Both the position numbers and the translations under genes were made by a program. The notes under the pieces are model-generated. The model saw only the letters and a program-made list of their open reading frames with translations. It was not told the origin of the DNA and did not search any database. Below are positions 1 to 5,928 of a stretch of DNA of 6,986 nt, one piece after another; the first letter of the stretch is position 1, and each line of letters opens with the position of its first letter. This stretch comes from Methanosarcinales archaeon (GTDB lineage: Archaea; Halobacteriota; Syntropharchaeia; Alkanophagales; Methanospirareceae), in contig JAODGF010000063.1 in assembly GCA_025464645.1 (NCBI GenBank), positions 1-6,986 on the forward strand, written 5' to 3'.

Positions 1-1
1 C

Positions 2-227
2 CTGAGGAATACGTTGACCCATAGGATAAAAGAAGGGCAGACATGACCCCTGTATATGCCCAAGAATAGCTCCCGTTGCGGAAGCGATGGTTAGGCTGGT
101 GCTGGTGGATTATTCGATGCGGAATGAGACCTCAAACCTATACAAATACAAAATATTTATATATGCTTATCATAGACAGAGAAAAAGAGTGAGAAAGAAA
201 TGGGCAGGAAAATCTTCGCACTTGTAG
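2..227 (+). pseudogene. aroC: 3' end of chorismate synthase, frameshifted and without its normal stop
   Basis: Chorismate synthase converts EPSP to chorismate, the last step of the shikimate pathway, using reduced FMN. From position 36 the plus strand reads GRHDPCICPRIAPVAEAM, then VRLVLVDYSMRN. This is the conserved C-terminal signature of AroC (GRHDPCxxPRAxPVxEAM followed by ALVLADxLLR). The same frame upstream is closed by TGA (3-5), TGA (15-17) and TAA (27-29). The frame starting at position 2 gives LRNTLTHRIKE, which leads smoothly into GRHDPC if one base is dropped from the GGG at 35-37. The reading frame therefore carries an apparent one-base insertion. After MRN, near 125, where AroC normally ends, the frame runs on for about 33 lysine/tyrosine-rich codons through the next gene's promoter, stopping at 225-227. 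The family call rests on a strong motif. Whether this is a real pseudogene or an assembly indel cannot be decided here. Confidence 0.75.
156..164 (+). promoter_or_regulatory. TATA-like box of the S16 protease gene
   Basis: TTTATATAT lies in an A/T-rich stretch 36-44 nt before the ATG at 200. An archaeal start site about 25 nt downstream would give a leader of roughly 10-20 nt. The leader contains only a weak purine-rich ribosome binding site (GAGTGAG, 187-193). The box lies inside the read-through frame of the upstream aroC remnant, so that extended frame is unlikely to be genuine coding sequence. Confidence 0.5.
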
Positions 228-1117
228 TCGTTCTTATGGTCGCTTCTGTTATAGCGAACATCTACTTCATTTCTAACCAGAGCCAATTAAACCTTTCAGA
301 GGTTAAAACGCAGATAAATGCGCTCGAAGAGGCGAATGCAAACTTGAATAAAGAACTTTATTTAACCAACCTCTCGCTACAACAAGCGAGGACACAGCTC
401 GATTTGTACAGAGAGCAAATAGCAGAGCTTAAAAGCCAGATAAACAGAAGTTTCATTGAAGGAGAAGAGGGTAGAGCGCAACTTGATGCGCCAGCGGTGA
501 TGCGGCGGGTGGAATACCACGGTAATTATCCCTTTTACTCGCGCCAGATTGTGGAAGAGGGAACCATGATGCAGGTTTCTGTTGATATTAAACCCGGGTA
601 CGGGCGTGTCCTTGTGGAAACAAAACCTTTAATGGGTGTTATCTTCCAGGATGCAGCAAATACTGCGGTTGTCGCTGCTGAGAATTATACCGGATGTGAC
701 CTCACGGGGAGTGACGTTATCTTCAGTGTGGAAGCGTTGTCAGAAGTCCCCGCAGTTGATGGACCCAGCGCTGGTGCTCTGATGACAACACTTATCATCG
801 CGGCACTGGAAAACATCACGCTTCCCGATGATGTAACCATGACAGGTACAATCAGTCCAGATGGGCATATCGGGGAGATTGGCGGCGTTATAGAGAAGGC
901 AGAGGCGGCAAAGGCAAATAACAAACATATTTTTATCCTGCCGCGTGAGAACAATCGGCTTGTGCGGTATGAAGAAGTGAGAAAACAGTACGGCGGCATA
1001 ACTATAATTAGACAGAAACCGGTCATTGAAGATACAAAAGAATACATCGAGAGGAATATAGGAATTCACGTTGAATACGTGGACTCAATTAACGATGTCA
1101 TGAACATCATTAGTTAG
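200..1117 (+). CDS. Membrane-anchored, ATPase-less Lon-type (S16) serine protease
   Basis: This is a predicted Ser-Lys dyad protease. Residues 5-24 form one hydrophobic segment after a short basic start (MGRK), a signal-anchor that should place the rest outside the membrane. Residues 28-85 are charged and glutamine-rich with heptad-like spacing, probably a coiled coil. Residues from about 98 to 300 resemble the Lon proteolytic domain. DGPSAG (187-192) carries the nucleophile Ser190, and GEIGGVIEKAEAAK (225-238) carries the general base Lys233. TISPDGHIGEIGG is typical Lon sequence before the lysine. No AAA+ ATPase module or Walker motif is present, unlike LonA or archaeal LonB. It matches the stand-alone archaeal protease type I know as COG1750. 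The gene converges on corA and has its own TATA box, so it is probably monocistronic. Its substrate and any partner that unfolds it are unknown. Confidence 0.88.
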   Translation: MGRKIFALVVVLMVASVIANIYFISNQSQLNLSEVKTQINALEEANANLNKELYLTNLSLQQARTQLDLYREQIAELKSQINRSFIEGEEGRAQLDAPAVMRRVEYHGNYPFYSRQIVEEGTMMQVSVDIKPGYGRVLVETKPLMGVIFQDAANTAVVAAENYTGCDLTGSDVIFSVEALSEVPAVDGPSAGALMTTLIIAALENITLPDDVTMTGTISPDGHIGEIGGVIEKAEAAKANNKHIFILPRENNRLVRYEEVRKQYGGITIIRQKPVIEDTKEYIERNIGIHVEYVDSINDVMNIIS

Positions 1118-1140
1118 TATGCCTCCACAATGCCCCTCGC

Positions 1141-1182
1141 TTTTTCCTCTCCAACCTTCCAGAGTGGTGTGTTTATTTTTAT
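1141..1182 (+). terminator. Oligo-T stretches downstream of the protease gene
   Basis: The 65-nt gap between the convergent protease and corA genes contains TTTTT (1141-1145) and TTTATTTTTATT (1172-1183), read in the direction of the protease transcript. Archaeal termination commonly uses such non-template T-runs without a hairpin, and no strong hairpin is seen. The second run reaches into the corA stop region. I see no matching T-run for corA on the other strand. Confidence 0.35.
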
Positions 1183-2187
1183 TCACAACCATCCTTTTCT
1201 GTTGAAGTATATCAGCATACATATTGATATAGCCACCATTACAACCATGATAGAGACATACCCATAAGGCGAATAGAGCTCGGGCATGTTTAAGGGCTTG
1301 TCCGTCCCACCGCCCTGGAAATTCATGCCGTAGATTCCAGTAATGAATGTAAGAGGTATAAATATCGTTGCGATAATTGTCAGCACCTTCATTATTTCGT
1401 TCATTTTATTAGCTAAGGACGAGTGATAGACCTCAAGTGCCCCCTCTGCATTTCCCCGTATATTCTCCATCGAATCCAACAGAGAAATCGTATGGTCATA
1501 GATATCCCGGAAGTAGATTCGGGTTTCAGGTTTAATGAGCGGCGTATCACTTCTTTCCAACTTCTCCACCACATCCCGCTGCCCCCTGACGAGTCTGTGA
1601 ACATGTCTGATTTGCCGTATAAGCATTCTAATCTTCTCTATGGTTCGCCCAGTGGGTTTTTCGATGACCTCTTCATCAATTTCATCCATCTTATCCTCAA
1701 AATCTTCTATAACTGCGACATAATTATCTACAATAGTATCCAAAATCCTGTAAAGCAAAAAATCTCCCCTTCCCTTTAGTATCAACGGCTTCTTCTTTAG
1801 AATTCTTTCCTTTAGCTCTTCTATACGTTTTAGTTGCTTCTTGTGGATTGTTATCAGCATATATTTGCTGAAAAAAATGCTTAAATGCCCGGTTGAAATA
1901 CCTTCCTCTCCGGCATTTACCGTCTTTGCAATGACGAATAGGTACTCATCGTACTCATCTATCTTGGGTCTTTCTTCTGCCTGCACACTATCCTCGATTG
2001 CTAATGGGTGGAATCCAAATAGGCTTCCAAGGGGCGAGAGTTCTTCTATTGTCGGTTCGGTAATGTCTATCCAGAGCACAAAATTGTCCTCCTGTAATGC
2101 CGGTATCTCCTCAAGCGATTCCAATTCGTATGTCCGTTGCATCGTAGCAGAGTATTTAATCGCTGTAATCTTCATTCTCTTTTGCAT
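1183..2187 (-). CDS. corA: CorA family magnesium/cobalt transport protein
   Basis: CorA is a homopentameric inner-membrane channel for Mg2+ (also Co2+ and Ni2+). The 334-residue length is normal. A large soluble domain (about 1-260) ends in a long helical region with IEDFEDKMDEIDEEV (160-174) and many charged residues. Two C-terminal membrane helices follow, about 266-286 and 309-327. The first ends in the diagnostic YGMNF signature, with Gly287-Met288-Asn289 forming the selectivity loop. The acidic stretch GGGTDKPLNMPEL links the helices, and the C-terminus is basic (NRKGWL), as expected. I took the first Met; Met5, 12 nt downstream and preceded by AAGAG, is a credible alternative. Transcription diverges from the sulfur transferase gene, sharing a 105-nt intergenic region. 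Mg2+ versus Co2+/Ni2+ preference cannot be read from sequence; nickel is worth keeping in mind because larC lies nearby. Confidence 0.95.
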   Translation of the reverse strand: MQKRMKITAIKYSATMQRTYELESLEEIPALQEDNFVLWIDITEPTIEELSPLGSLFGFHPLAIEDSVQAEERPKIDEYDEYLFVIAKTVNAGEEGISTGHLSIFFSKYMLITIHKKQLKRIEELKERILKKKPLILKGRGDFLLYRILDTIVDNYVAVIEDFEDKMDEIDEEVIEKPTGRTIEKIRMLIRQIRHVHRLVRGQRDVVEKLERSDTPLIKPETRIYFRDIYDHTISLLDSMENIRGNAEGALEVYHSSLANKMNEIMKVLTIIATIFIPLTFITGIYGMNFQGGGTDKPLNMPELYSPYGYVSIMVVMVAISICMLIYFNRKGWL

Positions 2188-2223
2188 TCCCTTTTCTACA
2201 AGTAACTCAAAGTTAATAGTAGC

Positions 2224-2235
2224 TTTAAATTTAAA
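2224..2235. promoter_or_regulatory. Palindromic TATA-like element between divergent genes
   Basis: TTTAAATTTAAA is a perfect palindrome in the 105-nt gap between corA (start 2187, -) and the sulfur transferase gene (start 2293, +). Read on the minus strand it would place transcription start near 2203, about 15 nt before corA. Read on the plus strand it would place it near 2255, about 35 nt before the other start. One box could therefore serve both directions. This is inferred from position and composition only. Confidence 0.4.
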
Positions 2236-2292
2236 TGTTTCGATTATCTATCTTTCTATCTCCGCACCCGCTATAAAAACGAGAGCATAACA

Positions 2293-3240
2293 ATGGCAAT
2301 CGAATGCAGTAAAAGAAAATGCCCTAATCCTGCTATAATCCATCAGAAATACTCCGGGCTGCACCTGTGCGAAGCCCATTTCGTTGAGGACGTGGAGAGA
2401 AAGGCGAAAAAAGAGATAAGAAAACAGTGGCTAATAGAGCGCGGGGATAAGATTGCAGTGGCACTGAGCGGCGGAAAGGACAGTTCAGCTCTTTTATATA
2501 TGCTAAAAAAGATTTTTCAGCCTCGTAGTGATCTGGAATTCTTTGCGATTGCGGTGGATGAGGGGATAAAAGGATTTCGTTCGGTGACGTTAAAGAATGC
2601 GGAAAAGATAGCAAAGGAGTTAGAAGTAGAACTTCGTACTTTTTCCTTTGAACGCGAGTTTGGATTCACGCTGGATGAGATTGCAGCGGAAGGCTTTGAA
2701 CAGGCGCCTTGTACCTTTTGTGGTGTTCTAAGAAGGAAGATAATAGAGACAAGAGCGAAGGAATTAGGCGCCACAAAGGTTGTAACTGCTCATAATCTGG
2801 ATGACGAAGTTCAGACGATTTTAATCAATTATATACGAGGAGATATAGAGCGGTTAGGCAGGTTACGAGGGCGAAGGGATGAGTTTGTCCCGAGGATTAA
2901 ACCGCTGAGAGGAGTCCCGGAAAAGGAAGTTGCCCTGTATGCGCTTGTAGCAGGAATAGCGATAAGTACGATTCATTGTCCGTACGCTGCGCTATCTTTC
3001 CGGTTCACGGTGAAAAAAATGCTGAATGAGTTTGAAAAGAAACATCCTGGGACAAAATATTCTTTGTTGCGTGGTTACGAAAGGCTATCAGAATTTTTGC
3101 CGACTGCGCAGCAGTCAGGGAGAGAACTTTTGCGGTGTGAGCAGTGTGGCGCCCCATCGGCATCGAGAATATGCAAGGCTTGCGAGATAGTTGAACGGAT
3201 GAGAGGTGAATCCTATAATATTAAATTAAAACGAAATTAA
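2293..3240 (+). CDS. TtuA/NcsA-type tRNA 2-thiouridine synthetase (PP-loop, Fe-S, TIGR00269 family)
   Basis: Enzymes of this family adenylate a tRNA uridine and replace its 2-oxygen with sulfur, usually taking sulfur from a ubiquitin-like carrier. TtuA modifies U54 and NcsA/Ncs6 modifies U34; sequence alone does not separate them here. Visible in order: an N-terminal zinc site (Cys5, Cys10, Cys26, His29); the PP-loop SGGKDS at 59-64; Cys140 and Cys143 (APCTFCG) plus Cys229 (IHCP), the triad that holds the [4Fe-4S] cluster; TAHNLDDEVQT at 165-175, typical of the family; and a C-terminal zinc site (Cys282, Cys285, Cys294, Cys297). All key residues are present. The first pair is spaced CX4C rather than the usual CX2C. 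The start is fixed by Cys5. No clear Shine-Dalgarno sequence is visible. larC begins 5 nt after the stop, suggesting co-transcription. Confidence 0.9.
   Translation: MAIECSKRKCPNPAIIHQKYSGLHLCEAHFVEDVERKAKKEIRKQWLIERGDKIAVALSGGKDSSALLYMLKKIFQPRSDLEFFAIAVDEGIKGFRSVTLKNAEKIAKELEVELRTFSFEREFGFTLDEIAAEGFEQAPCTFCGVLRRKIIETRAKELGATKVVTAHNLDDEVQTILINYIRGDIERLGRLRGRRDEFVPRIKPLRGVPEKEVALYALVAGIAISTIHCPYAALSFRFTVKKMLNEFEKKHPGTKYSLLRGYERLSEFLPTAQQSGRELLRCEQCGAPSASRICKACEIVERMRGESYNIKLKRN
3211..3230 (+). promoter_or_regulatory. Possible internal TATA element ahead of larC
   Basis: The last codons of the sulfur transferase gene are very A/T-rich (CCTATAATATTAAATTAAAA). A box centred near 3217 would start transcription around 3243, giving an essentially leaderless larC message. 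This fits the absence of a ribosome binding site directly before the larC ATG at 3246. A/T-rich codons for Asn-Ile-Lys-Leu-Lys could produce the same pattern by chance. Confidence 0.25.
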
Positions 3241-3245
3241 TTAAC

Positions 3246-4460
3246 ATGAAAGCATTAGTGTTTGAACCGTTCTCAGGCGCCTCTGGAGACATGGTCATCG
3301 GCAGTTTACTGGATTTAGGTGCTGATGAATCGCGGATAAGAGATGCGATTTCTGCTTTTGATCTCGAGCTGGAAATAAAAGAGGTGAAAAAACGGGGGAT
3401 AGTAGCAAAAAAAGCAGAATTCGTGAGTACGAATAATAGAAGAAAGAAAGGTGTGAGGTCATACAAAGATATAATAAGCACAATAGAAGGCAGTGGATTG
3501 AGCAAAGAGGTGATACAGAACTCATTGAGCGTATTTGAAAGAATAGCAAATGCCGAGTCGAAAGTGCATGGAGAACCGAAGGAAAGCTTAACATTTCATG
3601 AATTAGGCGCTCTGGACACAATAGGCGATCTCGTAGGGAGCAGTATTGCCTTTTTGGACATTCATGCTGATACTGTTGTAAGTACACCCATTTCGGTAGG
3701 CAGTGGATTTGTAAGCACGGAGCACGGGCTTTTGCCTGTACCAGCACCTGCAACAGTAGAAATATTGAAAAAAACTTCTTTGTTATATCAAGGCGGTCCT
3801 TTCGCTTCTGCATCTGAACTGCTTACGCCGACAGGAGCCGCGATATTTGCTCATTTTGTTCAGCGTTCTGAACCCTATTTACCTCAGATGCGCATCGAAA
3901 AGATAGGCTACGGTGCAGGAACCAGGGACTTACCTTCCCCTAATGTGTTAAGAGCAAGCGTAGGAGAAATCGTGGAATCGGTATCCCTGGTAAAAGATGA
4001 GGTGGAAGTGCTGGAAACAAATGTTGACAATGTTACAGGCGAGGTTCTGGGCAATCTGATAGAGGTACTCATGGCGGAAGGAGCGAAGGATGTGTCTATC
4101 GTGCCAGCGCAGATGAAAAAAGGCAGAAGTGGACATATTATCAAAGTAGTCGTGGCTCCTCAAGACACCTCTCGAATAGCACATCGAATAATGGAAGAGA
4201 CCGGCTCGTTAGGTGTTCGTGTTATGCAAGTAAAACACCGGTTCATTGCAAATAGAGAACAGAGGAGGGTGAAGGTGAGCATAAAAGGTGTAGAAAGAGA
4301 AGTAGGCGTGAAAATAGGCATGGATGCGAGAGGTTATTTGCTAAACGTAGCAGCGGAATTTGAGGATGCGAAAAGGGTTGCGACGGAGCTAAAAATGCCT
4401 CTAAGAGAAGTGATAAAGCTCGTGGAGGAAAATGCAAGGAAAAACCTTTGGGGCGCATAG
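3246..4460 (+). CDS. larC: LarC: nickel-pincer cofactor nickel insertion protein
   Basis: LarC is a CTP-dependent cyclometallase that inserts nickel into pyridinium-3,5-bisthiocarboxylic acid mononucleotide to make the nickel-pincer cofactor, known from lactate racemase and used by related LarA-type racemases and epimerases. The N-terminus FEPFSGASGDM (6-16) is the LarC hallmark. Further conserved blocks are FHELGALDTIGDLVG (117-131), HGLLPVPAPAT (160-170), ELLTPTGAAI (191-200), GYGAGTRDLPSPNVLR (221-236), TNVDNVTGEVLG (258-269) and MKKGRSGHIIKVV (290-302). At 404 residues both domains lie in one frame, with no sign of the LarC1/LarC2 programmed frameshift described in Lactobacillus. It follows the sulfur transferase gene by 5 nt and overlaps the lyase gene by 29 nt. 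No larA, larB or larE lies in the window, so the final client enzyme is unknown. Confidence 0.93.
   Translation: MKALVFEPFSGASGDMVIGSLLDLGADESRIRDAISAFDLELEIKEVKKRGIVAKKAEFVSTNNRRKKGVRSYKDIISTIEGSGLSKEVIQNSLSVFERIANAESKVHGEPKESLTFHELGALDTIGDLVGSSIAFLDIHADTVVSTPISVGSGFVSTEHGLLPVPAPATVEILKKTSLLYQGGPFASASELLTPTGAAIFAHFVQRSEPYLPQMRIEKIGYGAGTRDLPSPNVLRASVGEIVESVSLVKDEVEVLETNVDNVTGEVLGNLIEVLMAEGAKDVSIVPAQMKKGRSGHIIKVVVAPQDTSRIAHRIMEETGSLGVRVMQVKHRFIANREQRRVKVSIKGVEREVGVKIGMDARGYLLNVAAEFEDAKRVATELKMPLREVIKLVEENARKNLWGA
4424..4428 (+). promoter_or_regulatory. Ribosome binding site inside the end of larC
   Basis: GGAGG lies three bases before the ATG at 4432, within the last codons of larC. It is a full match to the anti-Shine-Dalgarno core and supports the overlapping start of the lyase gene, implying translational coupling. 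The 3-nt spacing is shorter than usual. Confidence 0.4.
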
Positions 4461-4998
4461 GCACGTAGATACTACGACTGCGAAGATTTGGTCGCTAAGC
4501 AGGAGTCATGGGCTACTTCCTATCCATAGCGTATTGCTCGGTCATGACGGTTCTATGACGAATCTTCTGGAGCTAATCTCACGCTGCGAAGTTGCGCTTC
4601 GCACACTCAAGCAATCAGTGGTTCCTTGCCCTTCGGAAGTAGCTGACCTGCTTGCAGTGGACGTTGGAGAGCCTGTAAACGAACGTGACATCACAATCGT
4701 GAGAAACCAGGATGGTTCGCCACTCCTCTATGCAAGGTCATATACCCCGCTATCGAGGCTAAAACCCGCTTTCAAAGCCGACCTGATGAGAGCCGACATC
4801 CCCATCGGCGAGATTATGCAAAGGCACCGAATCGAGGCACGGCGAGAGATCCTGGATGTCGGCTACTTGAGTAGCGACCCACGTCTTGAGGAGCTGTTGG
4901 CTTGTCCAGGTCCTTACCTTTGGAGAACGTATAACATTATTACCCAAGGGAAGCCGCTGATTACGGTCAAAGAGTACTTCTCTACCTCGCTAAGATGA
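4432..4998 (+). CDS. Chorismate pyruvate-lyase-like protein (UbiC/DUF98 fold)
   Basis: The family converts chorismate to 4-hydroxybenzoate and pyruvate (UbiC in bacteria, Rv2949c in mycobacteria). The 188-residue protein follows the UbiC pattern. LLGHDGSMTNLLE (35-47) matches the DUF98 start. NERDITIV (83-90) supplies Arg85, in the place of E. coli Arg76. ARSYTPLSRL (101-110) parallels UbiC ARTVVPVSTL. IPIGEIMQRHRIEARREI (123-140) parallels the PLGRYL...TRDFIEIG segment. GKPLITVKEYF (173-183) supplies Glu181, in the place of catalytic Glu155. Both catalytic positions are therefore kept. The start overlaps larC by 29 nt and has its own GGAGG. The next in-frame start would cut into conserved sequence. 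By eye the gene uses more CGN arginine codons and C-ending codons than larC, which may mean a different origin. Activity on chorismate is inferred; a UTRA-like ligand-binding role without catalysis is possible. Confidence 0.75.
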   Translation: MQGKTFGAHRHVDTTTAKIWSLSRSHGLLPIHSVLLGHDGSMTNLLELISRCEVALRTLKQSVVPCPSEVADLLAVDVGEPVNERDITIVRNQDGSPLLYARSYTPLSRLKPAFKADLMRADIPIGEIMQRHRIEARREILDVGYLSSDPRLEELLACPGPYLWRTYNIITQGKPLITVKEYFSTSLR

Positions 4999-5058
4999 GC
5001 ACGCGTAATTCTCTGCCCGTTGAAAATTATTAAGGTTATGCTTCAAAGGATAGAAATC

Positions 5059-5754
5059 TTAGGGTTCATAATACCCCACCTCCTTCATTATCTCTACCAC
5101 TTCCTCATTTTCAATGTCATACCATAGCTTATATGCATCTGCCACTGCAAATGTTCTGCCTTCCCGGATATTCAAGCAAAAAATCCTGTCCGCTTCATTT
5201 CTAATCATCTGGATAGCACTCATTGAAGCAGTTGGAACTGCTACGATAATCCTCTTTGGCTCCTTCTTTTTCAACGATGAAATTGCTACAAGCATAGTAA
5301 AACCAGATGCTATACCATCGTCCACAACTATTGCAGTTTTGCCTTTGATATCAGGAAAAGGCTTATCTCCTCGAAACATCTTTAATCTCTTCTCAATCTC
5401 TTCCTTTTCCTCAAAGATACATCTCTCAATCTCTTCTCTCCTCAATCCAAGCCCATCTAAAAGGGACTCGTTAAAAAGGGTTGTTCCATCCCATGATATA
5501 GCGCCAAACCCCGCTTCCCTATTCCACGGTATATGAATTTTCCTGACAACTAAAACATCAAAAGGCAAATTTAGCCTCCTTGAGAGAACAGCAGCTAACG
5601 GAACGCCACCGGCTGGTATAGCGAATATGAAAGCATCCTTTCCCTTATAATCCTTAATTTTTTCTGCCAGCAAATTACCCGCATGGTAACGGTCTTCAAA
5701 TACAGACGTTTTATTTCTTAATCCTGGTTCTTCAATTATTTCTCCTCTCTTCAT
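5059..5754 (-). CDS. Phosphoribosyltransferase-domain protein (COG1926 type)
   Basis: This is a type I PRTase-fold protein of 231 residues. The PRPP-binding loop reads IVVDDGIASG (142-151), matching the consensus with its two acidic residues. PAGGVPLAAVLSRRL (47-61) and the VVRKI strand (69-73) match the other core elements of the COG1926 group. The segment NREAGFGAISWDG (78-90) replaces the usual PRTase hood and is characteristic of this group. No signal peptide or membrane segment is seen. The reaction and base substrate are unknown for the group, so no pathway is assigned. The gene stands alone on the minus strand, convergent with the lyase and divergent from the ferritin-like gene. The start at 5754 has only a weak GAGAAAG upstream. 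A palindromic candidate operator lies 24-48 nt before it. Confidence 0.88.
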   Translation of the reverse strand: MKRGEIIEEPGLRNKTSVFEDRYHAGNLLAEKIKDYKGKDAFIFAIPAGGVPLAAVLSRRLNLPFDVLVVRKIHIPWNREAGFGAISWDGTTLFNESLLDGLGLRREEIERCIFEEKEEIEKRLKMFRGDKPFPDIKGKTAIVVDDGIASGFTMLVAISSLKKKEPKRIIVAVPTASMSAIQMIRNEADRIFCLNIREGRTFAVADAYKLWYDIENEEVVEIMKEVGYYEP

Positions 5755-5777
5755 CTTTCTCTTTTCTTTTTTCTTTA

Positions 5778-5802
5778 TTTACCATTAATATTACATGGTA
5801 AA
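5778..5802. promoter_or_regulatory. Palindromic candidate operator upstream of the phosphoribosyltransferase
   Basis: TTTACCAT (5778-5785) and ATGGTAAA (5795-5802) form perfect 8-bp inverted arms around a 9-nt A/T-rich spacer (TAATATTAC). Arm length and centre spacing fit a dimeric helix-turn-helix regulator site. It lies 24-48 nt before the minus-strand start, in the core promoter region. It could also fold as a small hairpin in an RNA. Confidence 0.4.
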
Positions 5803-5821
5803 AAATAGAAAATAAATTATG

Positions 5822-5897
5822 GATACAGATTAACACAGATGGGGGATGAAAATCAACAATTCAGTTAAACTAAAATAAATCCGTGTAAATCTGTGTC
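5822..5897. repeat. Imperfect inverted repeat of dispersed-repeat type
   Basis: The left arm GATACAGATTAACACAGAT (5822-5840) and right arm ATCCGTGTAAATCTGTGTC (5879-5897) are reverse complements at 16 of 19 positions, around a 38-nt loop. The left arm contains the submotif ACAGAT twice. CACAGATTAACACGGAT-like words are familiar to me as intergenic dispersed repeats in many bacterial and archaeal genomes. The element sits between divergent genes, and its right edge abuts the ferritin-like gene promoter. Confidence 0.55.
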
Positions 5898-5904
5898 TTA
5901 AATA
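5898..5904 (+). promoter_or_regulatory. TATA-like box of the ferritin-like gene
   Basis: TTAAATA is centred about 28 nt before the ATG at 5929, so transcription would begin at or within a few bases of the start codon. There is no well-placed Shine-Dalgarno sequence; AGAAGGA at 5904-5910 is 18 nt away. A leaderless transcript fits both facts. Confidence 0.35.
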
Positions 5905-5928
5905 GAAGGAAATTATACTTTACCTACA

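Noticed and set aside
1..140. Possible structured RNA (GC-rich stretch with GGAAGCGATGG-like words, at first reminiscent of RNase P or SRP RNA)
   Set aside because: Translation in the frame from position 36 gives the chorismate synthase C-terminal signature, which explains the composition fully.
87..227. Independent small ORF starting at the ATG at 87
   Set aside because: This ATG is the conserved methionine of the AroC EAM motif and the later part runs through an A/T-rich promoter, so it is the tail of the aroC remnant, not a separate gene.
2272..2279. TATAAAAA just ahead of the thiolase gene as its TATA box
   Set aside because: It ends 13 nt before the ATG, which would place transcription start inside the coding region and lose Cys5; the element at 2224-2235 is better placed.
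3295..3813. Long minus-strand frame of 172 codons opposite larC
   Set aside because: Low-complexity Leu/Ser/Phe-rich shadow of the larC reading frame, with no family features.
4585..4603. Perfect 7-bp hairpin TGCGAAG-TTGCG-CTTCGCA
   Set aside because: It lies inside the lyase coding sequence, has no T-run and is not near a start; codon repetition explains it better than a regulatory role.
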